64,000 nucleotides of DNA from positions 29,858,001 to 29,922,000 of the forward strand of contig NC_083697.1 of the NCBI RefSeq assembly GCF_033118175.1. Reading direction: 5' to 3'. Below the pieces are notes generated by a model. That model was not told the DNA's origin and made no database searches. It was given only the letters and a program-made list of their open reading frames with translations. Positions 10,439 through 22,800 of the stretch are shown here, one piece after another. Made by a program: the position numbers and the translations under genes. The DNA comes from Dama dama (lineage: Eukaryota > Chordata > Mammalia > Artiodactyla > Cervidae). How positions within the stretch are numbered: the stretch's first letter is position 1; each line of letters starts with the position of its first letter.

Positions 10439-12143
10439 TAGATTAAAAGAAAGAGAAGAATAAAGATATGCCCTGCTATTGCTAAACAAAAGAAACTGAA
10501 AATAACTATGTTAAATTCAGGGAAAGCAGACTTCAGAGCAAGGAAAATGTCAGGAATAGAGAGGGTGTTACATAATTATAAAGGGGCCAATACTCCAAGA
10601 AGACAATAATAATCAGTGTGTATACACCTTAAAAAAGAATGTCAAGATACTTGAAGCAAAAACCGATAGAACTGCAAGGAGCCATTATTATAATTGGAGA
10701 TGTCAATTCTATTAGAAATGGGTGTATTTAGTAGGCAGAAAATCACTAAGTACTTGGTTAAACTCAATAGCACTACCAATTAACTAGATATAATTGGCAT
10801 CTATAGACTACTTCACACAACAACAGAAAAATATAAATTCATCTCAAGATCACATGGAGCATTCACCAAAACAGAATACATTCTAGGTCATAAAACACAT
10901 CTTAACATATTTAAATGAATAGAAATCATAAAATGTCTGCTCTCAGACCCAAGGGAATTAAGCCAGAACTCAGTAACATTAAGATAGCTTGAAAATCGCA
11001 AAATACATAGAGATTAAGGAACACATGTCTAAATAACACATGGGTTAAAAATACATTTCAAAAGATTTAAAAATATTTTGCACTAAATGAAAATAAGAAC
11101 AAAACTTAAACTTTGTGGGATGCAGTGCCTACAGGAAATTTTAGAGCATTGAATGTACATATCAGAAAAAAAGCAGGAATCAAAAATCAATAGCCTAAAC
11201 TTTCACATTAGGATGCTGGAGAAAGAGCAAATTAAATCCAAAGTAAGCAGAAGTAAAGATATAATAAAAATGAGAGCAGAAATCAATCAAATTTAAAACA
11301 GGAAATCAGTAGATATAATCAACAGAACCAAAAACTAATTTTTTAAAATACCAATAAAATTGATAAGACTTTAGCCAAGTTAATTAAGAAAAAGAGAAGG
11401 AAGACACAAATTACTAGTTTCAGAAATGTAGCTGGGCAACTTATATCTTCAGCTGAGGAAACTTTTTCATCTTTAGTATCAGATATAAAAGTAGGGAAAT
11501 CACTACAAGCTTAGTAGACAGAAAGGGATAATAAGAGTTATTATGAACCACTCTATGCTCTCAAATTCAATAACCTAGAAGAAATAAAACAATCCCTGAA
11601 AGATACAGTTTAAATCTTTCATACAAGAAAGAACTCAAACGAGAAAAAAATAGACAATCTGAATGTCCTATGTCTATTGTAGAAACATCATCAACAATAA
11701 CTTTCCAAAACAAAAGGCACCAGGCATAGATGGCTTCATTGGTGAATTATCCAAACATTTAAAAATGAAATTATGCCAACTTTCTACAATCTCTTTCAGA
11801 GGATAGAAGCAGAGAAAATACTTCCTAACTCATGCCATGAGGCCAGGATTGCCTTAGTTCCTTAATAACAAGAAAAAGGATACAACCAATACAATATCTT
11901 TCATGAACACAGATGCAAAAATTCTCATCAAAACATCAGCAACTTGAAACTTACTTATATAAAAACTATACACCATAAACAAATGGGATTTATTCCAAAT
12001 AAGCAAAGCTGGTTCAACATTCAATAACCAGTTAATGTAATCCATTCATCTATAGGCTAATGAGGAAAAAACAAAAAACAAAAAAACACAATCATACCGA
12101 CAGATGAAGAAAAGCATTTGGAAAAATCTAACATCTATTCATC
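10439..12143 (+). mobile_element. Ancient L1, ORF2 endonuclease and RT remains
   Basis: ORF2 order is kept: endonuclease region (10590-10700, 'ggggccaatactccaagaag'), a linker, then the RT start (11700-11860, 'aaggcaccaggcatagatgg', 'gccatgaggccaggattgcc'). It continues to 12143, is interrupted by BovB, and resumes at 12825. It is densely mutated with no usable frame. Confidence 0.75.
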
Positions 12144-12823
12144 TCAACATTCAAAAAACTAAGATCATGGCATCCAGTCCCACTACTTCATGGCAAATAA
12201 ATGCAGGAAAAATGGCAACAGTGACAGATTTTATTTTCTTGGGCTCCAAAATCACTGCAGGGGGTGACTGCAGCTATGAAATTAAAAGACGCTTGCTCCT
12301 TGGAAGAAAATCTATGACAAACCTACACAACATGAAAAAGCAGAGACATCACTTTGCTAACAAAGGTCCGTCTAGTCAAAGTTATGGCTTTTCCAGTGGT
12401 CATGTATGGATGTGAGAGATGGAAACATAAAGAAAGCTAGGTGCCGAAGAATTGATGTTTTTGAATTGTGGTGTTGGAAAAGACTCTTTGAGAGTCCCTT
12501 GGACAGCAAGGAGACCAAACCAGTCAATCCTAAAGGAAATCAGTCCTGAATATTCATTGGAGGGACTGATGCTGAAGCTGAAGCTCCAATACTTTGGCCA
12601 CCTGATGCAAAGAACTGACTCACTGGAAAAGACCCTGATGCTGGGAAAGATTGAAAGCAGGAGGAGGGGATGACAGGGGATGAGATGGTTGGATGGCTTC
12701 ACTGACTCAATGGACATAAGTCTGAGAAAGCTTCAGGAGCTGGTGATGGACAGGGAAGCCTGATGTACTGCAGTCCATGGGGGTCGCAAAGAGTTGGACA
12801 CAACTGAGTGACTGAACTGAATG
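12144..12823 (+). mobile_element. BovB LINE, 3' portion
   Basis: An RTE-clade LINE 3' third: 'aaaactaagatcatggcatc', 'tcactgca..ggtgactgcag', 'cttgctccttggaagaaaa', then 'ccaatactttggccacctga', ending at the diagnostic 'gagtgactgaactgaa'. It encodes only the tail of the RT-containing protein. It is inserted in the ancient L1, which continues on both sides. Confidence 0.92.
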
Positions 12824-12824
12824 T

Positions 12825-12910
12825 CTTTTCAAGATCAAAATTCTCAGCAAACTACAAATAGAGGGGAACTTCATCTACAGCATCTACAAAAACCCACAGT
12901 TAATACCAAA
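12825..12910 (+). mobile_element. Ancient L1 ORF2, continuation after BovB
   Basis: 'caaaattctcagcaaactac' followed by 'gaacttcatctacagcatct' continues the L1 RT region left at 12143. This shows that the BovB landed inside the L1. Confidence 0.65.
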
Positions 12911-14170
12911 GAAGATAAATTACTATGAGTTGTGGGCACTCAACAATGTTTGCTTTTATAATTCATTGGGGAGAAGTATTTGATGTTGGGGATTTTGGAA
13001 TGGAAAACTGAGTAGAAACTGTCACAGGGGAACTAAATGAGCTATCTTCTAGCCTAAAGGTAGATCGTCAAATTGGGGATCAGTAGAGAGGAACGTTACT
13101 GAAACACTTAAAGTACTCTGAATGCCTTCTCAATCCAACTAGAGAAAGGATTTTAAAAAAAAAAGCAAAAGAAAGGGCGGAGGTGGGGGAGCAGGTGTGA
13201 AGACCTCAAACTCCCTAGTGAGTACAGTGAATGTACTCTTGTTCGATGAGTAGAAGCAGTAGTAGCTGGTCAGGCAATCAAAAAAATAAATAAATAAATA
13301 AAAAGGTTAAAACAAATAATCATTTAAAGTGCATTTAAGTACTTTGAAGAACTGTGAAGGCTCTCAGATCTTCCAATCTCCTTGCAAGCTAACATGTTTG
13401 TCTGCCACAGCCTTATCTATCCACAAAACACCCCTAAATTATGGGCAAAACATGTTGAAAAAAAAAATTTAGTGCTTTTCTGAGGCTGATGGAAAGGAAA
13501 AATATGAATCCATTGTTGAGGCCAGTGACAATGTCTAAAATGTCTAAAGACATTTTACAACCCCTGGTGGCATCTGTCCTGTGAAGCTGGTAGGTGAGGT
13601 GTCATGCAATGATGAGACTCAGGAACCAACCAAAAGACCCATTTTCTGAACTAGAGTGGGACATAAGTAGGTTATCATGGGGAGGAGTAGTAGTCATGAG
13701 GAACTGAAGCTGAGTCTCAGCCTAAGGGTAGGTATTAGGGTTGAAGACTTGGAACCAACCTGAATCTGGGGATTTAATAACCATACACTTTAATTCTGTT
13801 TTCAGTGAATTCCTATAAACATGGGTCATTTGATCCCACCTTAAGTGCATAAAATTAGTTGAGTTCTTGATATTCTAGAATGTTGTTATTACTCTAATTA
13901 GCATCTTATTTATTTGTAAATTGAAAGTCATCTATATCAGGTCTGAACAAAACAATATATAACTCAAACATCAGTTCTAGGAATAAGGCATACTTGTTTT
14001 TTCCCCTATATTAGAAGTTCAAACCTTATTTATTAATTACCAAAGGAAAAGAGAAGGTTCATTTGGTACCTTCTCTCAGAAAAGGGAGGAAGTTTGTCAT
14101 TTATCTCCATGAGTAAACTGAAAAAAAATTTTTTAAAGTGACTTGCGAAAAGGTCAACAGTATAGGAAGG

Positions 14171-14205
<35 letters not shown>

Positions 14206-14484
14206 CGTGTCTTTAGTTTTTCTTTGTTTTGTTTTGTTGTTATTGGGTTACACTGTCATTGTGCACTTGGAGAATCTCCTGAATACTTTCACTCTCATCA
14301 AGAATGATTATTTTGGATAACTGATAATGGGCAGAATTGAGGTTGTAAATTGGTAGAGAAACTAATGATGACTGATCCTGTAAACTGAGGTTAAGGGTAT
14401 TGAAGGGTCTCATTCTTGGGATATTTATTTTTACTATCACCATTATTATTTTTATTATTATTAAATTATGACCATTATTAAATG
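12911..14484. other. Unassigned AT-rich sequence
   Basis: No gene or clear repeat apart from an (AAAT)n run at about 13284-13303, a perfect short hairpin at 13536-13557 and a (GT)n microsatellite at 14173-14202. Confidence 0.5.
14173..14202. repeat. (GT)n microsatellite
   Basis: About 15 uninterrupted GT units, followed by an imperfect extension 'atgcgtgt'. Likely length-polymorphic. Confidence 0.95.
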
Positions 14485-14605
14485 GAGAGGGAAATGGCAA
14501 CCCACTGCTGTATTCTTGCCTGGAGAGTCCCATGGACAGAGGAGCCTGGTGGACTACAGTCCATGGGGTCGCAAGGAGTCGGACACAATTGAGTAACTAA
14601 CACAA
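14485..14605 (+). mobile_element. Bov-A SINE
   Basis: 'gagagggaaatggcaaccca', 'tattcttgcctggagagtcc', 'tccatggggtcgcaaggagt', ending 'caattgagtaactaacacaa'. It has the Bov-A body without the tRNA head. Confidence 0.88.
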
Positions 14606-15811
14606 CAGCAGTTTTTTGGTTTTGAGCTTTGTGAGAGCTCTTCTGCTTACACTGCAGCATGACTGACAAAGTAGAATCCAGCCTGCTTCACATAGCCACG
14701 TTGCCGAGAGTGTCACAAAAATTCTCTGCCAAATTTGTGGGAACTTAGCACATCGGCTGGATAAATGTGGATCTAACAGAGCAGTCTTTCATCACTGCCT
14801 TTATATAAATTTTGAAGTAACAAATAATTCGTTTAGGATGATCCACTGCATTTGCTGTTGTTGGCTATGTTAGACATTAATTGATCATAAAATGCTTTCA
14901 GGATGTTAGTTAAATATTGCTAATTTATTGGCACAGACTATATTATGGGATTTGAGGGAAGTCAATGACAATGTCTAGGACTCAGTAAGGACAGTACTTA
15001 CCTTGTGGCTAAAAGGTTATAAAAGTTGTGGTCAGGCAGGCTACAATCTACTAAAGAGAAATATTTATATAAGGCAGGATGTAACTTTTGAGAGGGCCAT
15101 CTGTTTGTTATATTGCTACATGAACCATACAAGTTAAATATAGCTGGCTGTTTGAACCACTGGGTAAGACAAAAGTTCTGCTTGGGTGAGAGATTTATGT
15201 ATATTGTTCTCTCCCACTGCTTTCATTGAGGGCTTTGAGGAAATTCTGCCTAATAATGCATCAAACAGGTACTTTTCTTAAAAACATAAGAATATCAATA
15301 GATATTGATTTTAAAGACCTATTTTGGGGAAAATTTAGTAAAGCCTAAAAAATTCCAATTTTTTAAATTCCAATTCCAATTTTTTTAATTCATTTTTTTC
15401 AAGGATTTTTTCATTTTTTTATTGAGGTTTTGAATGTGTAGCGTGTTGAAGACATGAAGTTTTATGCAAATAAAAATTAATGCTAAGAATCATCAGTAAT
15501 ATATTGTATGTGTGTGCGTGTTTGTGTGTGTGACGCCAAGAGCAAGACAGAGACACTAGAGCCGTGTGTATGTGCGGTGCGGTATTTTAAATTAGCTTGT
15601 CATTTTTAGACCATAAGTGTTTCTGAACAGAAGAAATAAGTTGCAATCAATTAAACAAAAAGCAAACAAAAAATCCTATTTTATTTTGTGGTAATAAATC
15701 TGTTTTCAGAAATGAAATCAATCTAATACTAAATATATAATCATGAGGACACGTTAAAAGATCAGTATAAAATTTCAGGTAAAACTCTCCTTCTCTGCCT
15801 CTTACCTCAGA
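14606..15811. other. No feature recognised
   Basis: Unassigned sequence with T-rich runs near 15360-15420 and an imperfect GT stretch near 15505-15532. There is no open frame of note. Confidence 0.5.
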
Positions 15812-16322
15812 ACTCTTTGGAAGAAAAGCTATGACAAATCTAGACAGCATCTTAAAAAGCAGAAACATCACTTTGCCAACAAAGGTCCGTCTAGTCAAAG
15901 CTATGGTTTTTCCAGAGTCATGTACAGATGTGAGAGTTGGACCATAATGAAGGCTGAGCACCCAAGAATTGATGCTTTTGAACTGTGGTGTTGGAGTAGA
16001 CTCTTGAGACAGCGAGGAGGTCACACCAGTCAATCTTAAACGAAATCAACCCTGAATATTCATTGGAAGGACTGATGCTGGAGCTGAAGCTCCAATACTT
16101 TGGACACGTGATGCAAGAACTGACTCACTGGAAAACACCCTGATGCTGGGAAAGATTGAAGGCGGGAGGAGAAGGGGGCAACAGAGGATAACATGGTTGG
16201 ATGGTATCACCCACTCAATGGACATGAGTTTGGGCAAACTCAGGGAGATAGTTAAGGACAGGGAAGCCCGGCGTGCTGCAGTTCATGGGGTTGCAAAGAG
16301 TCAGACACAACTTAGCAACTAT
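15812..16322 (+). mobile_element. BovB LINE, 3' fragment
   Basis: It begins 'ctctttggaagaaaagctat' and continues 'ttgccaacaaaggtccgtct', 'aaagctatggtttttccaga', 'attgatgcttttgaactgtg', 'gctgaagctccaatactttg', ending 'cagacacaacttagcaac'. Small internal deletions shift the frame, so it is a dead 5'-truncated copy. Confidence 0.92.
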
Positions 16323-16864
16323 TCCCACATTTTCAGTGATTATTGCAGAAATTATTTTACCAATTCTTTCCTACGGAAGACCAATATAATGATGACTTTG
16401 CCCGAAAGAATGACAAGAAGAAAGAAAATTCAAAAACATCCTCCCCTAAGGAACTCTCCATCTTCTGCAGTAGCTCACCATGTCAAAGATGAATTGGACA
16501 GGAACTCTGACCTCTGACTGACCTCAGAAAAGCCAAAAGAAAGTGAACTAATGCTAACTTGCTATTTCTCTCAAATATCATTAAAACATTACTACCTTTA
16601 TTTTTCTGAAGGTAAATCTAATAATGATAACTTTGCATTCAGTATATATCCTTTGGGACTAGTCATAAAGAGACTTTCCATTTCTTTTTATAAAAATATT
16701 TGACAAAAAGATTCCTTATTTGGTTAATGTTCCCGTTTCTCAAAGAGCCCTTTCTCAATCACCATCATTTTTTCTCCACCACCTAACTTTTTATTATCCT
16801 GAATGTGGCAGATGTAGTAACAATGATGAAAAGTTTAAAGTGAAGACAAAGATACAAAAAATGA
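16323..16864. other. No feature recognised
   Basis: AT-rich sequence without a recognisable gene or repeat. Confidence 0.45.
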
Positions 16865-17065
16865 AGAAGAAACAATTTATTGAGTTTTATTTTGTGCCAG
16901 TCACTCTTTTGAGTGCTTTGAACATCTTCACTCATTAAACTTCACAAAAATTTTGCAATATAGATTCTATTTTTAGTCACATTTTAAATATAAGAAAACT
17001 AAGGACATTCAGTAACTTGCCCAAGGTCACACAGCAGTTCCCAAACTGTGGGCTTTCGAAGCTTG
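16865..17065 (-). mobile_element. MIR SINE
   Basis: The reversed MIR order is clear: 'tttattttgtgccagtcact', 'cttcactcatta', then 'agtaacttgcccaaggtcac', the MIR core written backwards. This is one of the better preserved MIRs in the window. Confidence 0.75.
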
Positions 17066-17193
17066 GTTCCACCAACATGACTTGTCCCTGCTTCCTGTCT
17101 TTTATAAGTATACTTTTCTCCACTTTGTCCACTAGTAAGGCTTCTGGAAAGTTCAAATGTTTATCTCTCTCTTCCAAAACTTACTAGAAGAGA

Positions 17194-17392
17194 TTGGACT
17201 TTCCAGCTGGCTCAATGGTAAAGAATCCACCTGCCAATGCAGGAGACATGGGTTCTATCCCTGGGTGTGGAAGATTCCCTGGATGAGCAAATGGCAACCC
17301 GCTCCAGTATTCTTGCCTGGAAAATCCCATGGACAGAAGACCCTGGCAGGCTGCAGTCCTGGGGTTGCAGAGAGTGACACAACTGAGCATAT
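17194..17392 (+). mobile_element. Bov-tA SINE
   Basis: The tRNA-like head is present ('tggctcaatggtaaagaatc', B-box-like 'gggttctatccctggg'), followed by the Bov-A body and end 'agtgacacaactgagc'. A BovB fragment starts immediately downstream. Confidence 0.9.
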
Positions 17393-17405
17393 AAGCATGC
17401 ACTTT

Positions 17406-17693
17406 CAGTTCAGTTCAGTTGTTCAGTCGTGTCTGACTCTTTGAGACCCCATGGCCTCCCTGTCCATCACAAACTCCCGGAGTCTACTCAAACTCATGTC
17501 CATTGAGTCGGTGATGCCATCCAGCCATCTCATCCTCTGTCGTCCCCTTCTCCTCCTGCCCCCAATCCCTCCCAGCATCAGGGTCTTTTCCAGTGAGTCA
17601 ACTCTTCACATGAGGTGGCCAAAGTACTGGAGTTTCAGCTTCAACATCAGTCCTTCCAATGAACACCCAGGACTGATCTCCTTTAGGATGGAC
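17406..17693 (-). mobile_element. BovB LINE 3' fragment with TSD
   Basis: The plus strand shows the reversed BovB 3' end: 'cagttcagttgttcagtcgt', 'tgtccatcacaaactcccgg', 'cttctcctcctgccccca', 'aggactgatctcctttagg'. It is flanked by an exact 13-bp repeat, 'aagcatgcacttt' (17393-17405 and 17694-17706), so it is an intact 5'-truncated retrotransposition event. Confidence 0.92.
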
Positions 17694-17989
17694 AAGCATG
17701 CACTTTATGCAGTGTCAAACTATACAACCTAATCTGGTGTAAGTCTAAAACTTCACATTCTTTTCTCTTTCCTCCTTATTCACTGACCTTTCATGCCGGA
17801 TCACCTTTGTTAGAATCCTGGATTCAGGATAAGGCCCTCCTTTGTGTTGGTTATCAAGATCCCTAATAAAGCCAAGTCTAGTCAGTCTCCCTCAGTATTG
17901 GGCCAAACTCATCAAGGTCACTCCATTTAGCCGGTTTTTCTTGGCATCTCCTAACAAGATCTCTCCCTAGATTTTATCAGTGGGCCTTG

Positions 17990-18120
17990 CAATCAAATGT
18001 AGTTTACAGAACAGCAGTAGCAACATTACCTGGGAGCTTCTTAGAAATGTAGATTCTATAGTCTCACCAGAGACCTACGATTAATTCCCATCCACATCAT
18101 GTTTGAGAAGCATTGCTCCA
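17990..18120 (+). mobile_element. MER5-type DNA transposon fragment
   Basis: 'agcaacattacctgggagct', 'ttagaaatgtagattct' and 'gtttgagaagcattgct' match the interior and end of MER5A-like hAT non-autonomous elements. It lies next to a second copy. Confidence 0.55.
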
Positions 18121-18163
18121 TTACTTTAGCTGCCTTTTGATAAATAGACCCATGTATCTAATG

Positions 18164-18346
18164 CAGAGGTTTTTAAACCCCAATGAGCATTAGAATTACT
18201 TGCAGATTAAAACACAGATTTCTGGATTCCCACTTGTAGAGTGTCTGATTCAGTAGATCTGGGGAAGGGGAATCAAAAATTTATTTTTCAACTAGTTCCC
18301 AGCTGCTACTGCTGCTGACCTGTGGACCAGACTTTGAAAACCACTG
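18164..18346 (+). mobile_element. MER5A-like hAT non-autonomous DNA transposon
   Basis: It starts 'cagaggtttttaaaccccaa' and ends 'gactttgaaaaccactg', matching the terminal inverted ends of MER5A, with 'gattcagtagatctggggaa' inside. It is close to full length for this roughly 190-bp element. Confidence 0.75.
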
Positions 18347-19045
18347 CTTTAACTCTTCCTGGATTTTCTCCTTTTCTGTATTTACAACTTCTCTAGAAAG
18401 TTGTGAGTTCTCCCCACATGGTGTTAGGAAGAACATGGCCCCTGGGTGATTCAGACATAAGAGCTATTGTCTAGAAGAATGAGGCTAATGAGACTGTGGA
18501 CTAATGAGAGCCAACATGCATAGGGTAGGAAAGTGGGGATGGATGTCTACAATACTGGCCCTGACCCTGATGTCTACACCATTGTTTCCTCTATCACAGT
18601 AATTTCATAGGATAATTTTACTTCCATATTTAACTGAATGGTCACACTTAGAAACAAGATGAGATAAAATATATGTTAAAGAGCCTGTTATTGGAGTTTC
18701 TAAACTAATAATCATGTAATAAAGAGACATTTCATTAAGAAATCCAGCAGCTGGAGGATCATGATGTAAGAGCAGAATTTGAAATTGAAAAAGATAAAAC
18801 AGCAAAGAATAATAAACTGTTTGGGTCTTTACTGGGCATATGTCTAGTAAGCTTCTCACTCAAAAATTATTTAGAAATTGGTATTTTGGACTTTCTCCAT
18901 TGTATAAAAGTAAAACTATAGGTTATTCTATACCAAATCACTAAGAAAACAAAAATATATATATGTCAGTTTATCACTGACATATAAAATAGAAAAAAAT
19001 TTAAGGTGGGCAACAGTGGAATATTTCCCAGAATGTTCAAGCTTT
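18347..19045. other. No feature recognised
   Basis: Unassigned sequence without a convincing open frame or repeat. Confidence 0.45.
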
Positions 19046-19057
19046 ATACAAGAGAGC

Positions 19058-19187
19058 CTGAAAAGGAAATGGCAACCCACTCCAGTATTCCTGCCTGGAG
19101 AATCCCATGGACAGAGGAGCCTGGGGCTACAGTCTATGGGGTCGCAAGAGTCAGATACCACTTAGGGACTAAACCATCACCACCACC
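19058..19187 (+). mobile_element. Bov-A SINE with TSD
   Basis: The Bov-A body ('aaaaggaaatggcaacccac' to 'accatcaccaccacc') ends in a short ACC-type tail. A 12-bp duplication with one mismatch flanks it (19046-19057 and 19188-19199, atacaaga.agc). Confidence 0.9.
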
Positions 19188-19427
19188 ATACAAGACAGCT
19201 GGCGATTTTCCAATGTGATCATCATTTATAACAGGGTTTCAGGGGGAATAATGAGAATGGCCAGTTAATAACTCTTTCTTGCATTTCATGTAGATTGTTA
19301 GAATTTAAAATAAAGGATTGGAACATTGAAAACATACAGATATGTGTATATCCAAAAGCTAACATGGCTTCTTTAAGAGAATTAGAATTTATGTGAAATA
19401 ATGAGAAAGTGGTTTTAAAATCTATTT

Positions 19428-19447
19428 AGATTTTCAGATATTTTTCT
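19428..19447. repeat. TSD of the minus-strand full-length L1 (3' side)
   Basis: 'agattttcagatatttttct' recurs at 27346-27365 with one mismatch in 20. The pair defines the exact ends of the L1. Confidence 0.85.
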
Positions 19448-19817
19448 CTCTTTTTTTGTATTTTTTTAAATTTATTTTAATTAGTTGTAGGCTAATTACT
19501 TTATAATATTGTAGTGGTTTTTGCCATACATTGACATGAATCAGCCATGGATTTACATGTGTTCCCCATCACGATCCCCACTCCTGCCTCCCTCCCCACC
19601 CCATCCCTCTGGGTCTTCCCAGTGCACCAGCCCTGAGCACTTGTCTCATGCATCCACCTTGAGCTGGTGATCTGTTTCACCCTTGATAATATACATGTTT
19701 CGATGCTATTCTCTCAGAACATCCCACCCTCGCCTTTGCCCACAGAGTCCCAAAGTCTGTTCTGTATATCTGTGTCTCTTTTTCTGTTTTGCATATAGGG
19801 TTATCGTTACCATCTTT

Positions 19818-22800
19818 CTAAAATCCATATATATGCGTTAGTATACTGTATTGGTCTTTATCTTTCTGGCTTACTTCACTCTGTATAATGGGCTGCAGTT
19901 TTACCCATCTCATTAGAACTGATTCAAATGAATTCTTTTTAATGGCTGAGTAATATTCCATTGTGTATATGTACCACAGCTTCCTTATCCATTCATCTGC
20001 TGATGGGCATCTAGGTTGCTTCCATGCGGTGGCTATTATAAACAGTGCTGCGAGGAAAATTGGGATGCACTTGTCTCTTTCAGATCTGGTTTCCTCAGTG
20101 GATATGCCCAGAAGTGGGATTGCTAGGTCATATGGCAGTTCTATTTCCAGTTTTTTAGGGAATCTCCACGCTGTTCTCCATAGCGGCTATACTAGTTTGC
20201 ATTCCCACCAACAGTGTAAGAGGGTTCCCTTTTCTCCACACTCTCTCCAGCATTTATTGCTTGTAGACTTTTGAATAGCACCTATCCTGACTGGCGTGTA
20301 ATGGTACCTCATTGTGGTTTTGATTTGCATTTCTCTGATAATAAGTGATGTTGAGCATCGTTTCATGTGTTTGTTAGCCATGTGTATGTCTTCTTTGGAG
20401 AAACGTCTGTTTAGTTCTTTGGCCCATTTTTTGATTGGGTCATTTATTTTTCTGGAATTGAGCTGCAGGAGTTGCTTGTATATTTTTGAGGTTAATCCTT
20501 TGTCTGTTGCTTCCTTTGCTATTAATTCCTCCCATTCTGAGGGCTGTCTTTTCACCTTGCTTATAGTTTCCTTTGTAGTGCAAAAGCTTTTAAGTTTCAT
20601 TGGTCCCATTTGTTTATTTTTGCTTTTATTTCCAATATTCTGAGAGGTGGATCACAGAGGATCCTGCTGTGATTTATGTCAGAGAGTATTTTGCCTATGT
20701 TCTTCTCTAGGAGTTTTATAGTTTCTGCTCTAACATTTAGATTTTCAATCCATTTTGAGTTTATTTTTGTGTATGGTGTTAGAAAGTGTTCTAGTTTCAT
20801 TCTTTTACAAGTGGTTGACCAGTTTTCCCAGCACCACTTGTTAAAGGGGTTGTCTTTTTTCCGTTGTATATCCTTGCCTCCTTGTCGAAGATAAGGTGTC
20901 CATAGGTATGTGGATTTATCTCTGGGCTTTTTATTTTGTTCCATTGATCTATATTTCTGTCTTTGTGCCAGTACCATACTGTCTTGATGACTGTGGCTTT
21001 GTAGTAGAGCCTGAAGTCAGGCAGGTTGATTCCTCCAGTTCCATTCTTCTTTCTCAAGATTGCTTTGGCTAGTCGAGGTTTTTCCTATTTCCATACAAAT
21101 TGTGAAATTATTTGTTCTAGTTCTGTGAAGAATACCATTGGTAGCTTGATAGGGATTGCATTGAATCTATAAATGGCTTTGGATAGTATAGCCATTTTCA
21201 CAATATTGATTCTTCCAAACCATGAACACGGTATATTTCTCCATCTATTTGTGTCCTCTTTGATTTCTTTCATCAGTGTTTTATAGTTTTCTATGTATAG
21301 GTCTTTTGTTTCTTTAGGTAGATATACTCCTAAGTATTTTATTCTTTTTGTTGCAATGGTGAATGGAATTGTTTCCTTAATTTCTCTTTCTGTTTTCTCT
21401 TTGTTAGTGTATAGGAATGCAAGGGATTTCTGTGTGTTAAGTTTATATCCTGCAACTTTACTATATTCATTGATTAGCTCTAGTAATTTTCTGGTGGAGT
21501 CTTTAGGGTTTTCTATGTAGAGGATCATGTCATCTGCAAACAGTGAGAGTTTCACTTCTTCTTTTCCTATCTGGATTCCTTTTATTTCTTTTTCTGCTCT
21601 GATTGCTCTGGCCAAAATTTCCAAAACTATGTTGAGTAATAGTGGTGAGAGTGGGCACCCTTGTCTTCTTCCTGATTTCAGGGGAAATGCTTTCAATTTT
21701 TCACCACTGAGGGTAATGTTTGCTGTGGGTTTGTCATATATAGCTTTTATTATGCTGAGGTATGTTCCTTCTATTCCTGTTTTCTGGAGAGTTTTAATCA
21801 TAAATGGATGTTGAATTTTGTCAAAGGCTTTTTCTGTATCTATTGAGATAATCATATGGGTTTTATCTTTCAATTTGTTAATGTGGTGTATTACATTGAT
21901 TGATTTGCAGATATTAAAGAATCCTTGCATTCCTTGGATAAAGCCCACTTGGTCATGATGTATGATTTTTTAAATATGTTGCTGGAGTCTGTTTGCTAGA
22001 ATTTTGTTAAGGATTTTTGCATCTATGTTCATCAGTGATATTGGCCTGTAGTTTTCTTTTTTTGTGGCATCTTTGTCTGGTTTTGGAATTAGGGTGATGG
22101 TGGCCTCATAGAATGAGTTTGGAAGTTTACCTTCTTCTGCAATTTTCTGGAAGAGTTTGAGTAAGATAGGTGTTAGCTCTTCTCTAAATTTTTGGTAGAA
22201 TCAGCTGTGAAGCCATCTGGTCCTGGGCTTTTGTTTGCTGGAAGATTTCTGATTACAGTTTCGAATTCCTAGCTTGTGATGGGTCTGTTAAGATCTTCTA
22301 TTTCTTCCTGGTTCAGTTTTGGAAAGTTATACTTTTCTAAGAATTTGTCCATTTCTTCCAAGTTGTCCATTTTATTGGCATAGAGCTGCTGGTAGTAGTC
22401 TCTTATGATCCTTTGTATTTCAGTGTTGTCTGTTGTGATCTCTTCAGTTTCATTTCTAATCTTGTTGATTTGATTCTTCTCCCTTTGTTTCTTAAAGAGT
22501 CTTGCTAACAGTTTGTCAATTTTGTTTATTTTTTTTTTTTCAAAAAACCAGCTTTTAGCTTTGTTGATTTTTGCTATGGTCTCTTTAGTTTCTTTTGTGT
22601 TTATTTCTGCCCTAATTTTTAAGATTTCTTTCCTTCTATTAACCCTGAGGTTCTTCATTTCTTCCTTCTCTAGTTGCTTTAGGTGTAGAGCTAGGTTATT
22701 TATTTGACTTTTTTCTTGTTTCTTGAGGTAAGCCTGTGATGCTATGAACCTTCCCCTTAGCACTACTTTTACAGTGTCGCATAGGTTTTAGGTTGTTGTG

